A DNA stretch of 64,000 bases, taken from the NCBI RefSeq assembly GCF_014642675.1, contig NZ_BMIS01000012.1, forward strand, positions 23,844-87,843, in the 5' to 3' direction. A program made the position numbers and the translations under genes. The stretch is from Nesterenkonia cremea. GTDB lineage: Bacteria; Actinomycetota; Actinomycetes; Actinomycetales; Micrococcaceae. How positions within the stretch are numbered: the first letter of the stretch is position 1; each line of letters begins with the position of its first letter. Of the stretch, positions 10,203 through 19,310 are shown in pieces. The notes under the pieces are model-generated. The model was given only the letters and a program-made list of their open reading frames with translations. It did no database searches and was not told the origin of the DNA.

Positions 10203-12410
10203 TCAGTCATCGTCGTCTCCGTTGTCGTCATCATCATCGGCGTCGCCGCCGCCTTCACCGCCGCCGCCGTCTCCGGCGTAGCGGCTCATGTCGCGGCGAT
10301 CGCTGAACGGCGAATCATCAGCCTCCGGGAAGTCCTCGGTGCTGTAGTCCTCCGCCACAGTGTTCATGTAGTCCAGCCACATCGGACCCGCGATGGTGGA
10401 GCCGTAGAACTCCTCGTAGTGCTCGCCGGCGATGGTCCGGTTGTAGAGCTGCTCGTTGCTGTCATAGCGGCCCACCCAGGCGGCCGTGGAGAGGCCGCGG
10501 GAGAAGCCCATGAACCAGGTGGAGGAGGCGGTGTCGTTGGTGCCGGTCTTGCCCGCCATCGGGAAGTTCGGGTCATTGTTGGCGATCTGACCCTCCGCGA
10601 TGTTGATCATCGAGTCGTTGACCTGAGCCACGATGTCCTCGTCCAGGACCTGCTCGCAGTTGGGCTCGGCGATCTCGTACTCGTTGCCGTGGGTGTCGGT
10701 GACCTCGCTGATCGCTCGCGGGCTGCAGTACTCGCCGTCGGCGGCGAAGGCTGCGTAGGCCGCGGCCAGGTTCAGCGGTGCGACCTCCTCAGCACCCAGC
10801 ACGAAGGACGGGTTGGACGGGTCCAGGCCGGCGCCGCTGTAGGCGTGGTGGATGTCCAGGCGGTCGGTGAGCTCCGTGATCGTGCACAGGTCGCCGCCTT
10901 TGGCGGTGGCCGCCGTCGCGGTGTTCACCGAGTAGTAGAGGCCGTAGTCCACGGTCATCTCACGTTCGGCGTCATCGGCGACGTTGTCGATCGACCATCC
11001 GTCGTCGTCGAGGACTGTGGCGGTGCCGTTGGGCAGGCAGTGGGCGTCCCAGGAGTCGTACTGGGGGTAGTGGTCCTCGGAAGCGTCGATCTCGTCATCC
11101 ATGGCGCCGCCCTCTTCCACATAGGCGGCGGCCACGAAGGGCTTCAGCGTCGAACCGGCCGCGAAGCCCCCGCTGTTGCCATAGTCGAAGTCGGCGTTGA
11201 AGTTGATGGTGGTGTTGCCCGTGCCTTCGGCGTCGGGATCGTAGTTGGTGTTCTGGGCCATGGCGACGATGTTGCCGGTGCCCGGCTCCACCGTGCTCAG
11301 CGCCGTGCCGACGGCCTGCGGGTCATCGGCTGGGACGGCCTCACGGGCCTCCTCCTCGGCCGCCTGCTGGGCGCCGGGGTCCAGAGTGGTCACGATCCGC
11401 AGGCCGCCGCGGTTGAGCAGCTCCTCGCGGGATCCGCGGTCCGGGCCGAAGGTGTCATCGCTGAGGATGACCTCCTCGACGTAGTCGCAGAAGTAGTGGG
11501 CCATGTCTGCGGAGACGCAGCCGGCCTCCTCCGGGTTGATCTCGAGGTCATCGGCCACATCGACGGCGACGGCCTCCTCGTGCTCCTCCTCGGTGATCTT
11601 ATCGGTGCGCAGCATGGCGTCCAGGACAACGTCGCGGCGGGTCTGGGAGGCCTCCGGATTGACCTCGGGGTTATAGCCGTTGGGCGACTGGACCATGCCG
11701 GCCAGGACGGCGGAGCGCTGGATGTCCAGCTCCGAGGCAGGCACGCCCCAGTAGTACTGGGCGGCGGCCTCCACGCCGTAGTTCCGGCCGCCGAGCAGAA
11801 CGATGTTGAGGTAGCCCTCGAGGATCTCCTCCTTGGTCATCTCGTTCTCCACGGAGACGGCCAGGCGCATCTCCTGCAGCTTGTCGGCGTAGGTCTTCTC
11901 GCCTGTGCCGGAGATGGTCAGGCGGGACTCGCCGCGCAGGTAGGCGGCGTTGACCAGCACGTTGTTCACGTACTGCATGGTGATGGTGGAGGCACCCTGT
12001 TCGCTGCTCGAGGTGAAGTTGTGCACAGCGGCGCGGGTGACGCCCCGGGCGTCCACGCCCCCGTGCTCGTAGAAGCGCTCATCCTCGATGGCCACCATCG
12101 CATCCTGCATGTCCTGGGAGATCTCATCGATGCCCACCGGTTCGCGGTTCTCCGCGTAGAAGGTGGCCAGTTCGGTCTCGCCGTCGTTGGCATAGATGCG
12201 CGACGGCGTCGAGAGCGGCTCCTCGTGCAGCTCGGTGGGGAGCTCGTCGAGGATGTCGGAACCGGCGGCGGCAGCGGCGCCGCCGGTGGCTGCCAGGGGG
12301 AAGATGAGCCCCGCGGCCAACAGGCCGCACAGCGCACTCACGCCCAGGAAGGACATGATCTTGCCGACCGTGGTGGCTGTGTCAAAGAGAGGGGACTTAC
12401 GAGACGCCAT
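10203..12410 (-). CDS. class A penicillin-binding protein (transglycosylase/transpeptidase)
   Basis: A 735-residue bifunctional wall polymerase. One membrane anchor is near residues 15-45. The GT51 glycosyltransferase domain shows EDERFYEHGG and ASTITMQYVNN. The transpeptidase domain has AAGSTLKPF (SxxK, near 418), YSVNTATA (SxN) and AGKTGTND (KTG, near 620). There is no PASTA domain; the protein ends in a Gly-rich then strongly Asp-rich tail. It should polymerise and crosslink peptidoglycan outside the membrane. Start ATG 12410 is chosen because MASRKSPLF precedes the anchor; the upstream frame runs into the divergent gene. A metallophosphoesterase follows. Confidence 0.92.
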   Translation of the reverse strand: MASRKSPLFDTATTVGKIMSFLGVSALCGLLAAGLIFPLAATGGAAAAAGSDILDELPTELHEEPLSTPSRIYANDGETELATFYAENREPVGIDEISQDMQDAMVAIEDERFYEHGGVDARGVTRAAVHNFTSSSEQGASTITMQYVNNVLVNAAYLRGESRLTISGTGEKTYADKLQEMRLAVSVENEMTKEEILEGYLNIVLLGGRNYGVEAAAQYYWGVPASELDIQRSAVLAGMVQSPNGYNPEVNPEASQTRRDVVLDAMLRTDKITEEEHEEAVAVDVADDLEINPEEAGCVSADMAHYFCDYVEEVILSDDTFGPDRGSREELLNRGGLRIVTTLDPGAQQAAEEEAREAVPADDPQAVGTALSTVEPGTGNIVAMAQNTNYDPDAEGTGNTTINFNADFDYGNSGGFAAGSTLKPFVAAAYVEEGGAMDDEIDASEDHYPQYDSWDAHCLPNGTATVLDDDGWSIDNVADDAEREMTVDYGLYYSVNTATAATAKGGDLCTITELTDRLDIHHAYSGAGLDPSNPSFVLGAEEVAPLNLAAAYAAFAADGEYCSPRAISEVTDTHGNEYEIAEPNCEQVLDEDIVAQVNDSMINIAEGQIANNDPNFPMAGKTGTNDTASSTWFMGFSRGLSTAAWVGRYDSNEQLYNRTIAGEHYEEFYGSTIAGPMWLDYMNTVAEDYSTEDFPEADDSPFSDRRDMSRYAGDGGGGEGGGDADDDDDNGDDDD

Positions 12411-12442
12411 AGCCTCTATGGTATCCGGACGGTCAAGTCCAC

Positions 12443-12448
12443 TAGGGT
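12443..12448 (+). promoter_or_regulatory. -10 element of DUF4177-like gene, leaderless type
   Basis: TAGGGT lies 7 nt before ATG 12456. The 45-base gap to the divergent penicillin-binding protein gene leaves little room for other control elements. Confidence 0.45.
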
Positions 12449-12455
12449 GGTGGAC

Positions 12456-12626
12456 ATGTCTGATTCGGAACCGATCCAGTGGGAATACGCCACCATTCCG
12501 CTCATCATCCACAACACCAAGGGGATCCTCGATCAGTGGGGTGAGGACGGCTGGGAGCTCGTCACCGTGCTGCCCGGCCCGGAGGGCAATGCGCCGGTGG
12601 CCTACCTCAAGCGCCCCAAGGGCTGA
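12456..12626 (+). CDS. small conserved protein, DUF4177-like
   Basis: A 56-residue protein starting MSDSEPIQWEYATIPLIIHN. The pattern WEY-x-hydrophobic, then DQWGEDGWELVTVLP, is that of the small DUF4177 family, whose function is unknown. The start ATG 12456 is supported by the TAGGGT hexamer 7 nt upstream. It is followed after 9-12 bases by the RidA gene in the same direction, so the two are likely co-transcribed. It is divergent from the penicillin-binding protein gene. Confidence 0.7.
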   Translation: MSDSEPIQWEYATIPLIIHNTKGILDQWGEDGWELVTVLPGPEGNAPVAYLKRPKG

Positions 12627-12638
12627 ACGGCGGGTGTG

Positions 12639-13136
12639 ATGAACGGCTCATCTCAGGTCGAACGGCGTCTGGCCGAGGCGGGGATCACCATCCCTGATGT
12701 GGTCCCCCCGGTGGCCTCCTACCAGCCCGCCGTCGTGGTGGAGAATCCCGACGGCGGCGGCACCGTCTACGTCTCCGGCCAGCTCCCGCTGGTGGAGGGC
12801 TCTCTGCCGCTGACCGGCAAGGTGGGGGCCGAGGTCACCGAGGAGCAGGCCTTCGACCTGGCGCGCCGGTGCGGGGTCAACCTGATCGCCGCGCTGAAGC
12901 ACGCGCTGCAGGACTACGACGGCGGCCTGGACCGGATCACGCGGATCGCCAAGGTGGGGGGCTTCGTCGCCTCAGCCTCGGACTTCACCGGTCAGCCCCG
13001 GGTCATCAACGGCACCTCTGAGCTGCTGGGGGAGGCCTTCGGCGACGCCGGCCAGCATGCCCGCAGCGCTGTGGGTGTGAACGTCCTTCCGCTGGACACA
13101 CCGGTGGAAGTCGATCTGATCGCTCATTTCGCCTGA
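12639..13136 (+). CDS. RidA family enamine/imine deaminase
   Basis: A 165-residue member of the YjgF/YER057c/UK114 superfamily, in the longer branch of about 150-165 residues. Family features include VYVSGQLPLVEG near the N-terminus and SAVGVNVLPLDTPVEVDLIAHF at the end. RidA proteins hydrolyse reactive 2-aminoacrylate and similar enamines made by PLP enzymes. In this longer branch the arginine that binds substrate carboxylate is not always kept and I cannot place it with confidence, so exact activity is uncertain. A GTG at 12636 is an alternative start. The ATP-grasp ligase follows 19 bases downstream. Confidence 0.75.
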   Translation: MNGSSQVERRLAEAGITIPDVVPPVASYQPAVVVENPDGGGTVYVSGQLPLVEGSLPLTGKVGAEVTEEQAFDLARRCGVNLIAALKHALQDYDGGLDRITRIAKVGGFVASASDFTGQPRVINGTSELLGEAFGDAGQHARSAVGVNVLPLDTPVEVDLIAHFA

Positions 13137-13155
13137 GCCTGGGATCATCTGAAGG

Positions 13156-14394
13156 ATGAAGACTGACTTTGTCCCCGTGATCGTGGGGACCGATCTCAAC
13201 GCGTACCACATGGCGGCCTCCTTCCATGAGGCCTACGGGGTGAAGCCCCATGTGCTCGGCAAGGTGCAGATGGGGTTCACCCACTACAGCACCATCATCG
13301 AGTCGGTGACGCTGGTGGAGAACCTCGACGAGGCCGAGATCTTCGTCTCCGCGCTGCTCGACTGCGCCGCACAGCTCGACGCCGGTTCGGCAGAGGGCGA
13401 GCGGACCCCGCTGGTGCTGGTGGGAACCAACGACCACTACGTCCGGCTGATCATCGAGCATGCTGAGGAGCTCAGCGCCCGCTTCCTGTTCAACTGTCCG
13501 AACGAGGAGCTGCTGAACCAGCTGCAGGTCAAAGAGGCCTTCTACCCGTTGGCTGAGAAGCACGGGCTGAACATCCCGGAGACCCATATCCACCAGGTGG
13601 GCGAGCCGGTGGACCTTGAGATCTCTCGGTTCCCCGCCATCCTGAAGCCCAGCAACGGCGTGGAGTACTACCGGAACAAGTTTGAGGGCCAGGAGAAGGT
13701 CTACCGGGTCAACTCCATGGAGGAGGTCCGCGAGGTCATCGCCACCATCGAGGCCAGCGGCTACCGGGACACTCTGATCATCCAGGACTTCATCCCCGGC
13801 GATGACACCTACATCTGGGACTCGGTGCTCTACCTCAACAGCGACGGCGAGGCCGAGTTCGTGAACTTCGGCCAGGTGGTGCTGCAGGAGCACGAGGCCA
13901 GCGCCATCGGCAACTACACCGCCATCATCTCCCGGTTCGACCGCGAGGTCATGGAGCAGCTCAAGGGCTTCCTGGAGGCCATCGGCTACACCGGGATCGC
14001 CAACGTCGATCTGAAGTACGACTCCCGCGACGGCGTCTTCAAGGTCCTCGAGGTCAACGTGCGCCAGGGCCGCTCCAGCTACTACGCCACGATGCAGGGT
14101 CAGAACCTGGCCCGGCACCTGGTGGAGGACCTGGTCCGCGGACGGCGCGGCGGCGAGTGCACCTTTGTGGATCAGGATGTGCTCTTCACCGTGGTGCCCC
14201 AGTACATCCTCAAGGAGTATGTCACCGAGCCCGGTGTGCGCGAGGACGTCGTGCGGTTCATCCGCGAGAAGAAGATCGGCAACCCGCTGCACTATGGCGG
14301 GGACAAGTCCCTTCTGCGCAAGGCCTGGCTGGCGGTGCGGGCGGCCCGCTACCGCAAGAAGTACGCCTCGGCCTCCTGGCGCGACGGACTCTGA
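13156..14394 (+). CDS. ATP-grasp carboxylate-amine ligase, candidate D-aspartate ligase
   Basis: A 412-residue ATP-grasp enzyme. The N-terminal part (VIVGTDLNAYHMAASFHEAYG) is a pre-ATP-grasp nucleotide-type fold. The middle has FPAILKPSNGVEYYRNKF and TLIIQDFIPGDDTYIWD for ATP binding, and the end has VLEVNVRQGRSSYYATMQG for Mg. The architecture resembles the family containing D-aspartate ligase Aslfm of Enterococcus faecium, which adds D-Asp to the lysine of wall precursors. Several Micrococcaceae have an aspartate- or glutamate-containing interpeptide bridge, and the wall polymerase gene is 2 kb away. The amino acid specificity is inference. A strong terminator follows at 14445. Confidence 0.7.
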   Translation: MKTDFVPVIVGTDLNAYHMAASFHEAYGVKPHVLGKVQMGFTHYSTIIESVTLVENLDEAEIFVSALLDCAAQLDAGSAEGERTPLVLVGTNDHYVRLIIEHAEELSARFLFNCPNEELLNQLQVKEAFYPLAEKHGLNIPETHIHQVGEPVDLEISRFPAILKPSNGVEYYRNKFEGQEKVYRVNSMEEVREVIATIEASGYRDTLIIQDFIPGDDTYIWDSVLYLNSDGEAEFVNFGQVVLQEHEASAIGNYTAIISRFDREVMEQLKGFLEAIGYTGIANVDLKYDSRDGVFKVLEVNVRQGRSSYYATMQGQNLARHLVEDLVRGRRGGECTFVDQDVLFTVVPQYILKEYVTEPGVREDVVRFIREKKIGNPLHYGGDKSLLRKAWLAVRAARYRKKYASASWRDGL

Positions 14395-14444
14395 GCCGGA
14401 CTCACGCCGTAAGGGCGTGAAGGCAACGGCGGTGAAGGTCACGG

Positions 14445-14490
14445 CATGAAGAAGGGGCCGGAGGATGATTCCTCCGGCCCCTTCTTCATG
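14445..14490. terminator. bidirectional hairpin terminator
   Basis: A perfect 21-base inverted repeat (14445-14465 and 14470-14490) with a TGAT loop lies between the convergent ATP-grasp ligase and crp genes. The outer part of each arm is AAG-rich/CTT-rich, giving a short U-rich run on both strands. Confidence 0.8.
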
Positions 14491-14501
14491 TGCGCAACAG
14501 G

Positions 14502-15179
14502 TCAGCGGCTGCGCTGACGGATGCGCTGGATGTCCAGGATGACCACGGCCCGGGCCTCCAGGCGCAGCCAGCCGCGCTGGACGAACTCGGCCAGGGCCTT
14601 GTTCACGGTCTCGCGGGAGGCGCCGACCAGCTGGGCCAGCTCCTCCTGGGTGAGCTCGTGGGCGACCAGGACACCGTCCGGTGCCGGGCGGCCGAAACGG
14701 TCGGCCAGGTCCAGCAGGGCCTTGGCCACACGGCCGGGCACATCGGAGAACACCAGGTCGGCCAGGGATTCGTTGGTGCGGCTCAGGCGCTGGGCCAGGG
14801 CGCGCAGCAGCTGGACCGACACGTCCGGGGCCTGATTGATGACCTCGCGGAGGCTGTCATGCTTCAGGCCGGCCAGGCGGGTCTCGGAGACCGCCGTCGC
14901 CGTCGCGGTGCGGGGTGCGGGGTTGAACAGCGCCATCTCGCCGAAGATCTCACCCGGGCCGAGCACGGCCAGCAGATTCTCCCGGCCGTCCGGGGTGGTG
15001 CGGCCGAGCTTGATCTTCCCGGAGACGATGAAGTACAGCTGATCACCCTGATCTCCTTCGTGGAAGATCGAGGAGCCGCGGGACAGGTCCACCTCGGAGA
15101 GTTCCGCAGTCAGAGCGGCGAAGACGTCGTCATCCACCGTCGCGAAAAGGGGGGCGCGACGCAGCACTTCAAGATCCAT
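14502..15179 (-). CDS. glxR: Crp/Fnr-family transcription regulator, GlxR/Crp type
   Basis: A 225-residue global regulator closely resembling mycobacterial Crp and corynebacterial GlxR. The cyclic-nucleotide domain includes FGEMALFNPAPRTATA, the phosphate-binding cassette with its Glu and Arg. The C-terminal winged helix contains LTQEELAQLVGASRETVNKAL as recognition helix. GlxR-type proteins bind TGTGA-N6-TCACA sites and control carbon metabolism, including acetate use. Start ATG 15179 (MDLEVLRRAPLF) matches the usual N-terminus; the longer frame upstream looks non-coding. It is divergent from the MarP-like protease. A candidate site lies upstream of acs at 19311. Confidence 0.9.
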   Translation of the reverse strand: MDLEVLRRAPLFATVDDDVFAALTAELSEVDLSRGSSIFHEGDQGDQLYFIVSGKIKLGRTTPDGRENLLAVLGPGEIFGEMALFNPAPRTATATAVSETRLAGLKHDSLREVINQAPDVSVQLLRALAQRLSRTNESLADLVFSDVPGRVAKALLDLADRFGRPAPDGVLVAHELTQEELAQLVGASRETVNKALAEFVQRGWLRLEARAVVILDIQRIRQRSR

Positions 15180-15414
15180 AGGTCTTCCGTTCTTCCTCTC
15201 GAGGCACAGAAAAGATGTCAAGCATATCTGATGTTGCCAGAGAACTGCTGTCCGACTCCGGCAACGTGACGTCGGATACTTCCTACGAAGTTACCAGGTC
15301 AAGCCCGGACCGGGAAACGTCCAGGATTCTCTGCAGAGCGTATGTCATCCTGATCAAGGTCTGGCCGAGGACTCCCGGCCCTGACGATGGAGAGACTGCG
15401 GACAGGAGTGAGGC
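15180..15414. promoter_or_regulatory. divergent control region between glxR and protease gene
   Basis: This 235-base gap must hold the promoters of both divergent genes. It contains several weak TGTC/GACA half sites but no clear TGTGA-N6-TCACA palindrome. An AGGAG stretch just before 15415 suits the protease start. I see no gene in it. Confidence 0.4.
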
Positions 15415-16593
15415 ATGGGGATCACCCTGCTCGATGTGATTCTGGTGCTTGTGCTGATCGGCTTCCTGGCCGTCGGCCTGCGCAAGGGTCTGTGGATCAC
15501 TGTGGGCGGCGCCGCCGGGTTCCTGGTGGGCGCAGTGGCGGCCTTCTTCGCCATGCCGCTGGTGGCCGAATGGGTCTCGGATCCGGTCTGGCGGGTGGTG
15601 GCAGTCCTGGCCGCCGCCATCGTGCTGGTGGTCGCCGGCCATGCCCTGGGCACCACGGCAGGTGCTGAGATCCAGCGCCTCTTCCGCTCGCCCACGCTGC
15701 ATACGCTGGGCTCTCTGGTGGGCGGCCTGGCCAATCTGGTGGTGGCCGTCTTCGTCATCGCCGCCCTGTCCTTCTCCGTCTCAGCCATGGGCTTCCCCAC
15801 GGTGAACCAGCACATGAAGCAGTCGGCCGTGCTGCAGGGGATCAACTCTCTGGTCCCGGAGCGCACTGAGGCATGGTTCGCCCAGCTGCGCACTGCGGTG
15901 ATGGAGTCCGACATCCCGGAGCTCGCTCAGCCGCTGGTGCCCGAATCTGCCGAGCTTCCCGACGACGTCGATCTCACCGAGGCCGCGGAGCACACCGCAG
16001 GTGCGGTGGGGCGCATCAGCGGTGTGGCCGAGCACTGCGGCCAGAGCCAGACGGGCACCGGATTCGCCATCACCCCCACCCGGGTGGTCACCAACGCCCA
16101 TGTGATCGCCGGAGTCTCCGAGCCTTCGGTGGAGATGGCCACCGGCGAGGTGGTCACCGGGCGCACCGTCTACTTCAACCCGGCCAACGATCTGGCCGTG
16201 CTGGCGGTGGACCCGTTGGACGTCCCCGAGGTGGAGATCGGCGAGCCGGCCGACTCCGGGGCCTCCGGGTTCGTGATGGGCTATCCGGCCGGCGGCCCCT
16301 TCGTGGCCGGCCCGGCCATCGTCCAGGCCCGCGACGTCTCCCAGGTCAACGACATCTACGGAGGCTCACCCTCTGAGGTGGAGATCTATCAGCTCAACGC
16401 CGATGTCCGGCAGGGCAACTCCGGCGGTCCGCTGGTGGACGAGGAGGGCCGTCTGCTCGGCGTGGTCTTCGCCCGTGCGGTGGAGGGCAGCGCAGTCGGC
16501 TTCGCCCTGACGGCGGAGGAGGCCGGGGAGGTCCTGACGAACCCCGAGGGCTTCACCGAGACGGTCTCCACCGGCCGATGCGTGGATCGCTGA
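15415..16593 (+). CDS. MarP-like membrane serine protease with CvpA-type domain
   Basis: A 392-residue protein: four hydrophobic segments in residues 1-130 form a CvpA-like membrane domain, followed by a trypsin-fold protease outside the membrane. The catalytic triad is visible as His229 (TNAHVIAG), Asp259 (NDLAVLAV) and Ser336 (GNSGGP). Cys208 and Cys389 sit where MarP of M. tuberculosis has its activating disulfide (Cys214-Cys395). MarP is needed for acid and oxidative stress resistance and acts on the peptidoglycan hydrolase RipA. In M. tuberculosis the gene lies, as here, near crp, nth and a Nudix gene. An AGGAG ribosome site precedes ATG 15415. Confidence 0.88.
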   Translation: MGITLLDVILVLVLIGFLAVGLRKGLWITVGGAAGFLVGAVAAFFAMPLVAEWVSDPVWRVVAVLAAAIVLVVAGHALGTTAGAEIQRLFRSPTLHTLGSLVGGLANLVVAVFVIAALSFSVSAMGFPTVNQHMKQSAVLQGINSLVPERTEAWFAQLRTAVMESDIPELAQPLVPESAELPDDVDLTEAAEHTAGAVGRISGVAEHCGQSQTGTGFAITPTRVVTNAHVIAGVSEPSVEMATGEVVTGRTVYFNPANDLAVLAVDPLDVPEVEIGEPADSGASGFVMGYPAGGPFVAGPAIVQARDVSQVNDIYGGSPSEVEIYQLNADVRQGNSGGPLVDEEGRLLGVVFARAVEGSAVGFALTAEEAGEVLTNPEGFTETVSTGRCVDR

Positions 16594-16632
16594 GCCGGCG
16601 TCGTCGTCCTGCTGTCGGGCCGACTGGACCGC

Positions 16633-17082
16633 TCAGCCTTCCAGCACAGAGGCCAGGTGCTCGATCGCGAAGCGGTATCCGTTGAGCCCGGCGCCTGCGA
16701 TCACTGCCGTCGCCACCGGGGAGACGTAGGAGTGCTTCCGGAACTCCTCCCGGGCGTGGACGTTGCTGATGTGGACCTCCACCACTGGAAGCTCCGTTGC
16801 GCGCAGGGCATCGGCGATGGCCACCGAGGTGTGGGTGTAGGCCGCAGGGTTGATTACGATCCCCTGGGCGGTTCCACGGGCGGCCTGGATGGCATCCACC
16901 AGGGCTCCCTCGTGGTTGGACTGCATGAAGTCGATCTCCAGCCCCAGCCGCTGTCCTGTCTCCGCGCAGAGCGTCTCGACGTCGGCGAGTGTGGCGGCAC
17001 CGTAGAGTCCGGGCTCCCGTGTTCCCAGGAGGTTCAGGTTCGGCCCATTGGCCACCAGGATCCGCGACGGACTGTCAGCCAT
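16633..17082 (-). CDS. aroQ: type II 3-dehydroquinate dehydratase
   Basis: A 149-residue enzyme that dehydrates 3-dehydroquinate to 3-dehydroshikimate in the shikimate pathway. Family motifs are complete: [17 protein letters not shown] with the catalytic Tyr and Arg of the mobile loop, [21 protein letters not shown] with the catalytic His, and [16 protein letters not shown]. Length is typical for this dodecameric family. A GAGGAG ribosome site lies 8 nt before ATG 17082. Its 3' end faces the protease gene across 39 bases. The upstream 197-base gap to acs contains three hairpins. Confidence 0.93.
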   Translation of the reverse strand: MADSPSRILVANGPNLNLLGTREPGLYGAATLADVETLCAETGQRLGLEIDFMQSNHEGALVDAIQAARGTAQGIVINPAAYTHTSVAIADALRATELPVVEVHISNVHAREEFRKHSYVSPVATAVIAGAGLNGYRFAIEHLASVLEG

Positions 17083-17279
17083 GACAACACTCCTCAGAAA
17101 GACATGAACGGGACGATGCTCCCCTCAGCGTACAGCTGAGGACGCGCAGAAGGGGCCGCGCGACCTCGGAGGGTCCCTTCTGAATGAAGCTTCACAGCGA
17201 CGCGGGCGGCTTGCCCGCGCGGCGCGCTTCATTCAGCAGGGAGGAGAGGTCCCGCGGCCCCGACGCGCTGTTCTGGGAC
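17083..17279. promoter_or_regulatory. hairpin-rich gap between acs and aroQ
   Basis: Both flanking genes run on the minus strand. The gap holds a perfect 7-base hairpin at 17123-17141 (CCTCAGC/GCTGAGG), an AGAAGGG/CCCTTCT pair at 17148-17181, and a long hairpin at 17180-17236 described separately. It should contain the end of the acs transcript and the aroQ promoter. Confidence 0.45.
17180..17236 (-). terminator. long two-part hairpin, possible acs terminator
   Basis: Outer arms CTGAATGAAGC (17180-17190) and GCTTCATTCAG (17226-17236) pair over 11 bases. Inside them GCGGGC/GCCCGC (17202-17218) forms a second stem. It lies just downstream of acs. There is no long T run, so a terminator role is likely but not certain. 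Confidence 0.5.
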
Positions 17280-19268
17280 TTACGCCCCGTGCTTGGCCCG
17301 CATATCCTCTGCGATCTGCTGCATCACAGTGGGATCGGCCAGGGTGGAGGCGTCTCCGGCCTCGCGCCCCTCGGCGACGTCCTTGAGCAGGCGGCGCATG
17401 ATCTTGCCGGAGCGGGTCTTGGGCAGCTCGGGCACCACCAGGACGTTGCGCGGCTTGGCGATCGGGCCGATCTCCTGTCCCACGTGGTTGCGCAGCTCCT
17501 GCTCGAGACCTGTGGCGTCCTCGGCGTCTCCGCGGAGGATGACGAAGGCGACGACGGCCTCACCGGTGGTCGCATCCTTGGCGCCGACCACGGCCGCCTC
17601 CGCCACGGCCTCGTGGGAGACCAGGGCGGACTCGATCTCGGTGGTGGAGAGGCGGTGTCCGGAGACGTTCATGACGTCGTCCACGCGTCCCATCAGCCAG
17701 ATGTCGCCGTCCTCATCGGTGCGCGCGCCGTCGCCGGCGAAGTACACATCGCCGAACCGGGACCAGTAGGTCTCCTTATAGCGCTCTGAGTTGTTGTAGA
17801 TGCCGCGGAGCATGGAGGGCCAGGGTTCCTTGACGACCAGCAGGCCGGCCTCGCCCACGCCCAGGGGCTCGCCGAGCTCGTCCACGATCCCGATGTCGAT
17901 GCCGGGCACCGCGGCCTGTGCGGAGCCGGGCTTGGTGTGGGTGACGCCGGGCAGCGGGGAGATCATGTGGGCGCCGGTCTCGGTCTGCCACCAGGTGTCC
18001 ACGATGGGCGCCGGGTCCTCCTTGGGCGGCTTGCCCGGGCCGTTGTTGGCACCGATGACCTCGCGGAACCACATCCAGGCCTCGGGGTTGATGGCCTCAC
18101 CCACGGTGCCCAGCACGCGCAGGGTGGAGAGGTCGTACTCATCCGGGATCTCGCGGCCCCACTTCATGCAGGTGCGGATCAGGGTGGGGGCGGTGTAGAA
18201 CTGTGTGACCCCGTACTTCTGCACGATCTCCCACAGGCGGCCCTTATGCGGACTGTCTGGGGTGCCTTCGTAGATCACCTGGGTGGAGCCGTTCACCAGC
18301 GGTCCGTAGGTGATGTAGGAGTGGCCGGTGATCCACCCGACGTCGGCGGTGCACCAGTAGACGTCGGTCTCGGGCTTCAGGTCGAAGGTGTCCCGGTGGG
18401 TGACCGCGGTCTGGGTGAGGTAGCCGCCGGTGGTGTGCAGGATGCCCTTGGGCTTCCCGGTGGTGCCGGAGGTGTAGAGGATGAACAGCGGGTGCTCGGA
18501 GTCGTGGGCCACGTAGGCGTGCTCAGCGGACTGGCCGTCCACCAGATCGTGCCACCAGAGCTCCTTGGCGCCGTCGGGACGCTCGGCGGTGAACTCCACG
18601 TCCTCGCCGTTGCGCTTGACCACCACCACGTTCTCTACGGTGTGACCCGGTGCGGAGAGTGCGGCGTCGACGTTGGGTTTCAGCGGGGAGGGCTTGCCGC
18701 GGCGGTATGAGCCGTCGGCGGTGACCACCAGCTTGGCCTCAGCATCGTCCACGCGGGAGCGCAGGGCGTCGGAGGAGAAGCCGCCGAAGACCACGGAGTG
18801 GATGGCGCCGATGCGCGCGCAGGCCAGCATGGTCACAATGGTCTCGGGGATCATCGGCATGTAGATGGCCACACGGTCGCCCTTGGTCACGCCCAAGGAT
18901 TCGAAGGCGTTGGCTGCGCGGGAGACCTCGTCCTTGAGCTCTGCGTAGGTGAAGGTGCGGCTGTCGCCGGGCTCGCCTTCGAAGTGGATGGCTGCTCGCT
19001 CGCCGTTGCCGGCCTCCACGTGGCGGTCCACGGCGTTGTAGGCGGCGTTGAGCTCGCCGCCGACGAACCACTTGGCGAAGGGTGCCTCGGACCAGTCGAG
19101 GACTTCGGCGAAGTCTTTGTCCCAGCTGAGCGCCGCACGGGCCTCGTCGGCCCAGTAGCTGAGGCGGTCGGCCTGGGCCCTCTCGTATTTGTCCGCCTTG
19201 GCGACCGCGTCCGCGGCGAACGCCTCGCTCGGTGGGAAGACCCGGGTCTCCTTCTGCATGCTCTCCAT
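17280..19268 (-). CDS. acs: acetyl-CoA synthetase (AMP-forming)
   Basis: A 662-residue enzyme that activates acetate to acetyl-CoA through acetyl-AMP. Motifs: phosphate-binding [24 protein letters not shown], and [11 protein letters not shown] with Lys622, the residue whose acetylation switches Acs off in bacteria. Start ATG 19268 is chosen because AAGGAGG precedes it by 5 nt. A possible GlxR/Crp site overlaps the promoter region (19311-19326). An AcuC-type deacetylase that could reactivate it is encoded at 54962. In M. tuberculosis acs lies in the same neighbourhood as crp and nth. Confidence 0.95.
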   Translation of the reverse strand: MESMQKETRVFPPSEAFAADAVAKADKYERAQADRLSYWADEARAALSWDKDFAEVLDWSEAPFAKWFVGGELNAAYNAVDRHVEAGNGERAAIHFEGEPGDSRTFTYAELKDEVSRAANAFESLGVTKGDRVAIYMPMIPETIVTMLACARIGAIHSVVFGGFSSDALRSRVDDAEAKLVVTADGSYRRGKPSPLKPNVDAALSAPGHTVENVVVVKRNGEDVEFTAERPDGAKELWWHDLVDGQSAEHAYVAHDSEHPLFILYTSGTTGKPKGILHTTGGYLTQTAVTHRDTFDLKPETDVYWCTADVGWITGHSYITYGPLVNGSTQVIYEGTPDSPHKGRLWEIVQKYGVTQFYTAPTLIRTCMKWGREIPDEYDLSTLRVLGTVGEAINPEAWMWFREVIGANNGPGKPPKEDPAPIVDTWWQTETGAHMISPLPGVTHTKPGSAQAAVPGIDIGIVDELGEPLGVGEAGLLVVKEPWPSMLRGIYNNSERYKETYWSRFGDVYFAGDGARTDEDGDIWLMGRVDDVMNVSGHRLSTTEIESALVSHEAVAEAAVVGAKDATTGEAVVAFVILRGDAEDATGLEQELRNHVGQEIGPIAKPRNVLVVPELPKTRSGKIMRRLLKDVAEGREAGDASTLADPTVMQQIAEDMRAKHGA

Positions 19269-19310
19269 GCGCTCCTCCTTGGGTACTGACGAAATGCGTC
19301 GGCGGGGAAC

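Noticed and set aside
9210..12626. A 1138-codon open frame on the plus strand opposite the penicillin-binding protein and phosphoesterase genes
   Set aside because: It is Val/Gly/Leu-rich antisense sequence produced by high GC. Only its last 56 codons, from 12456, are a real gene.
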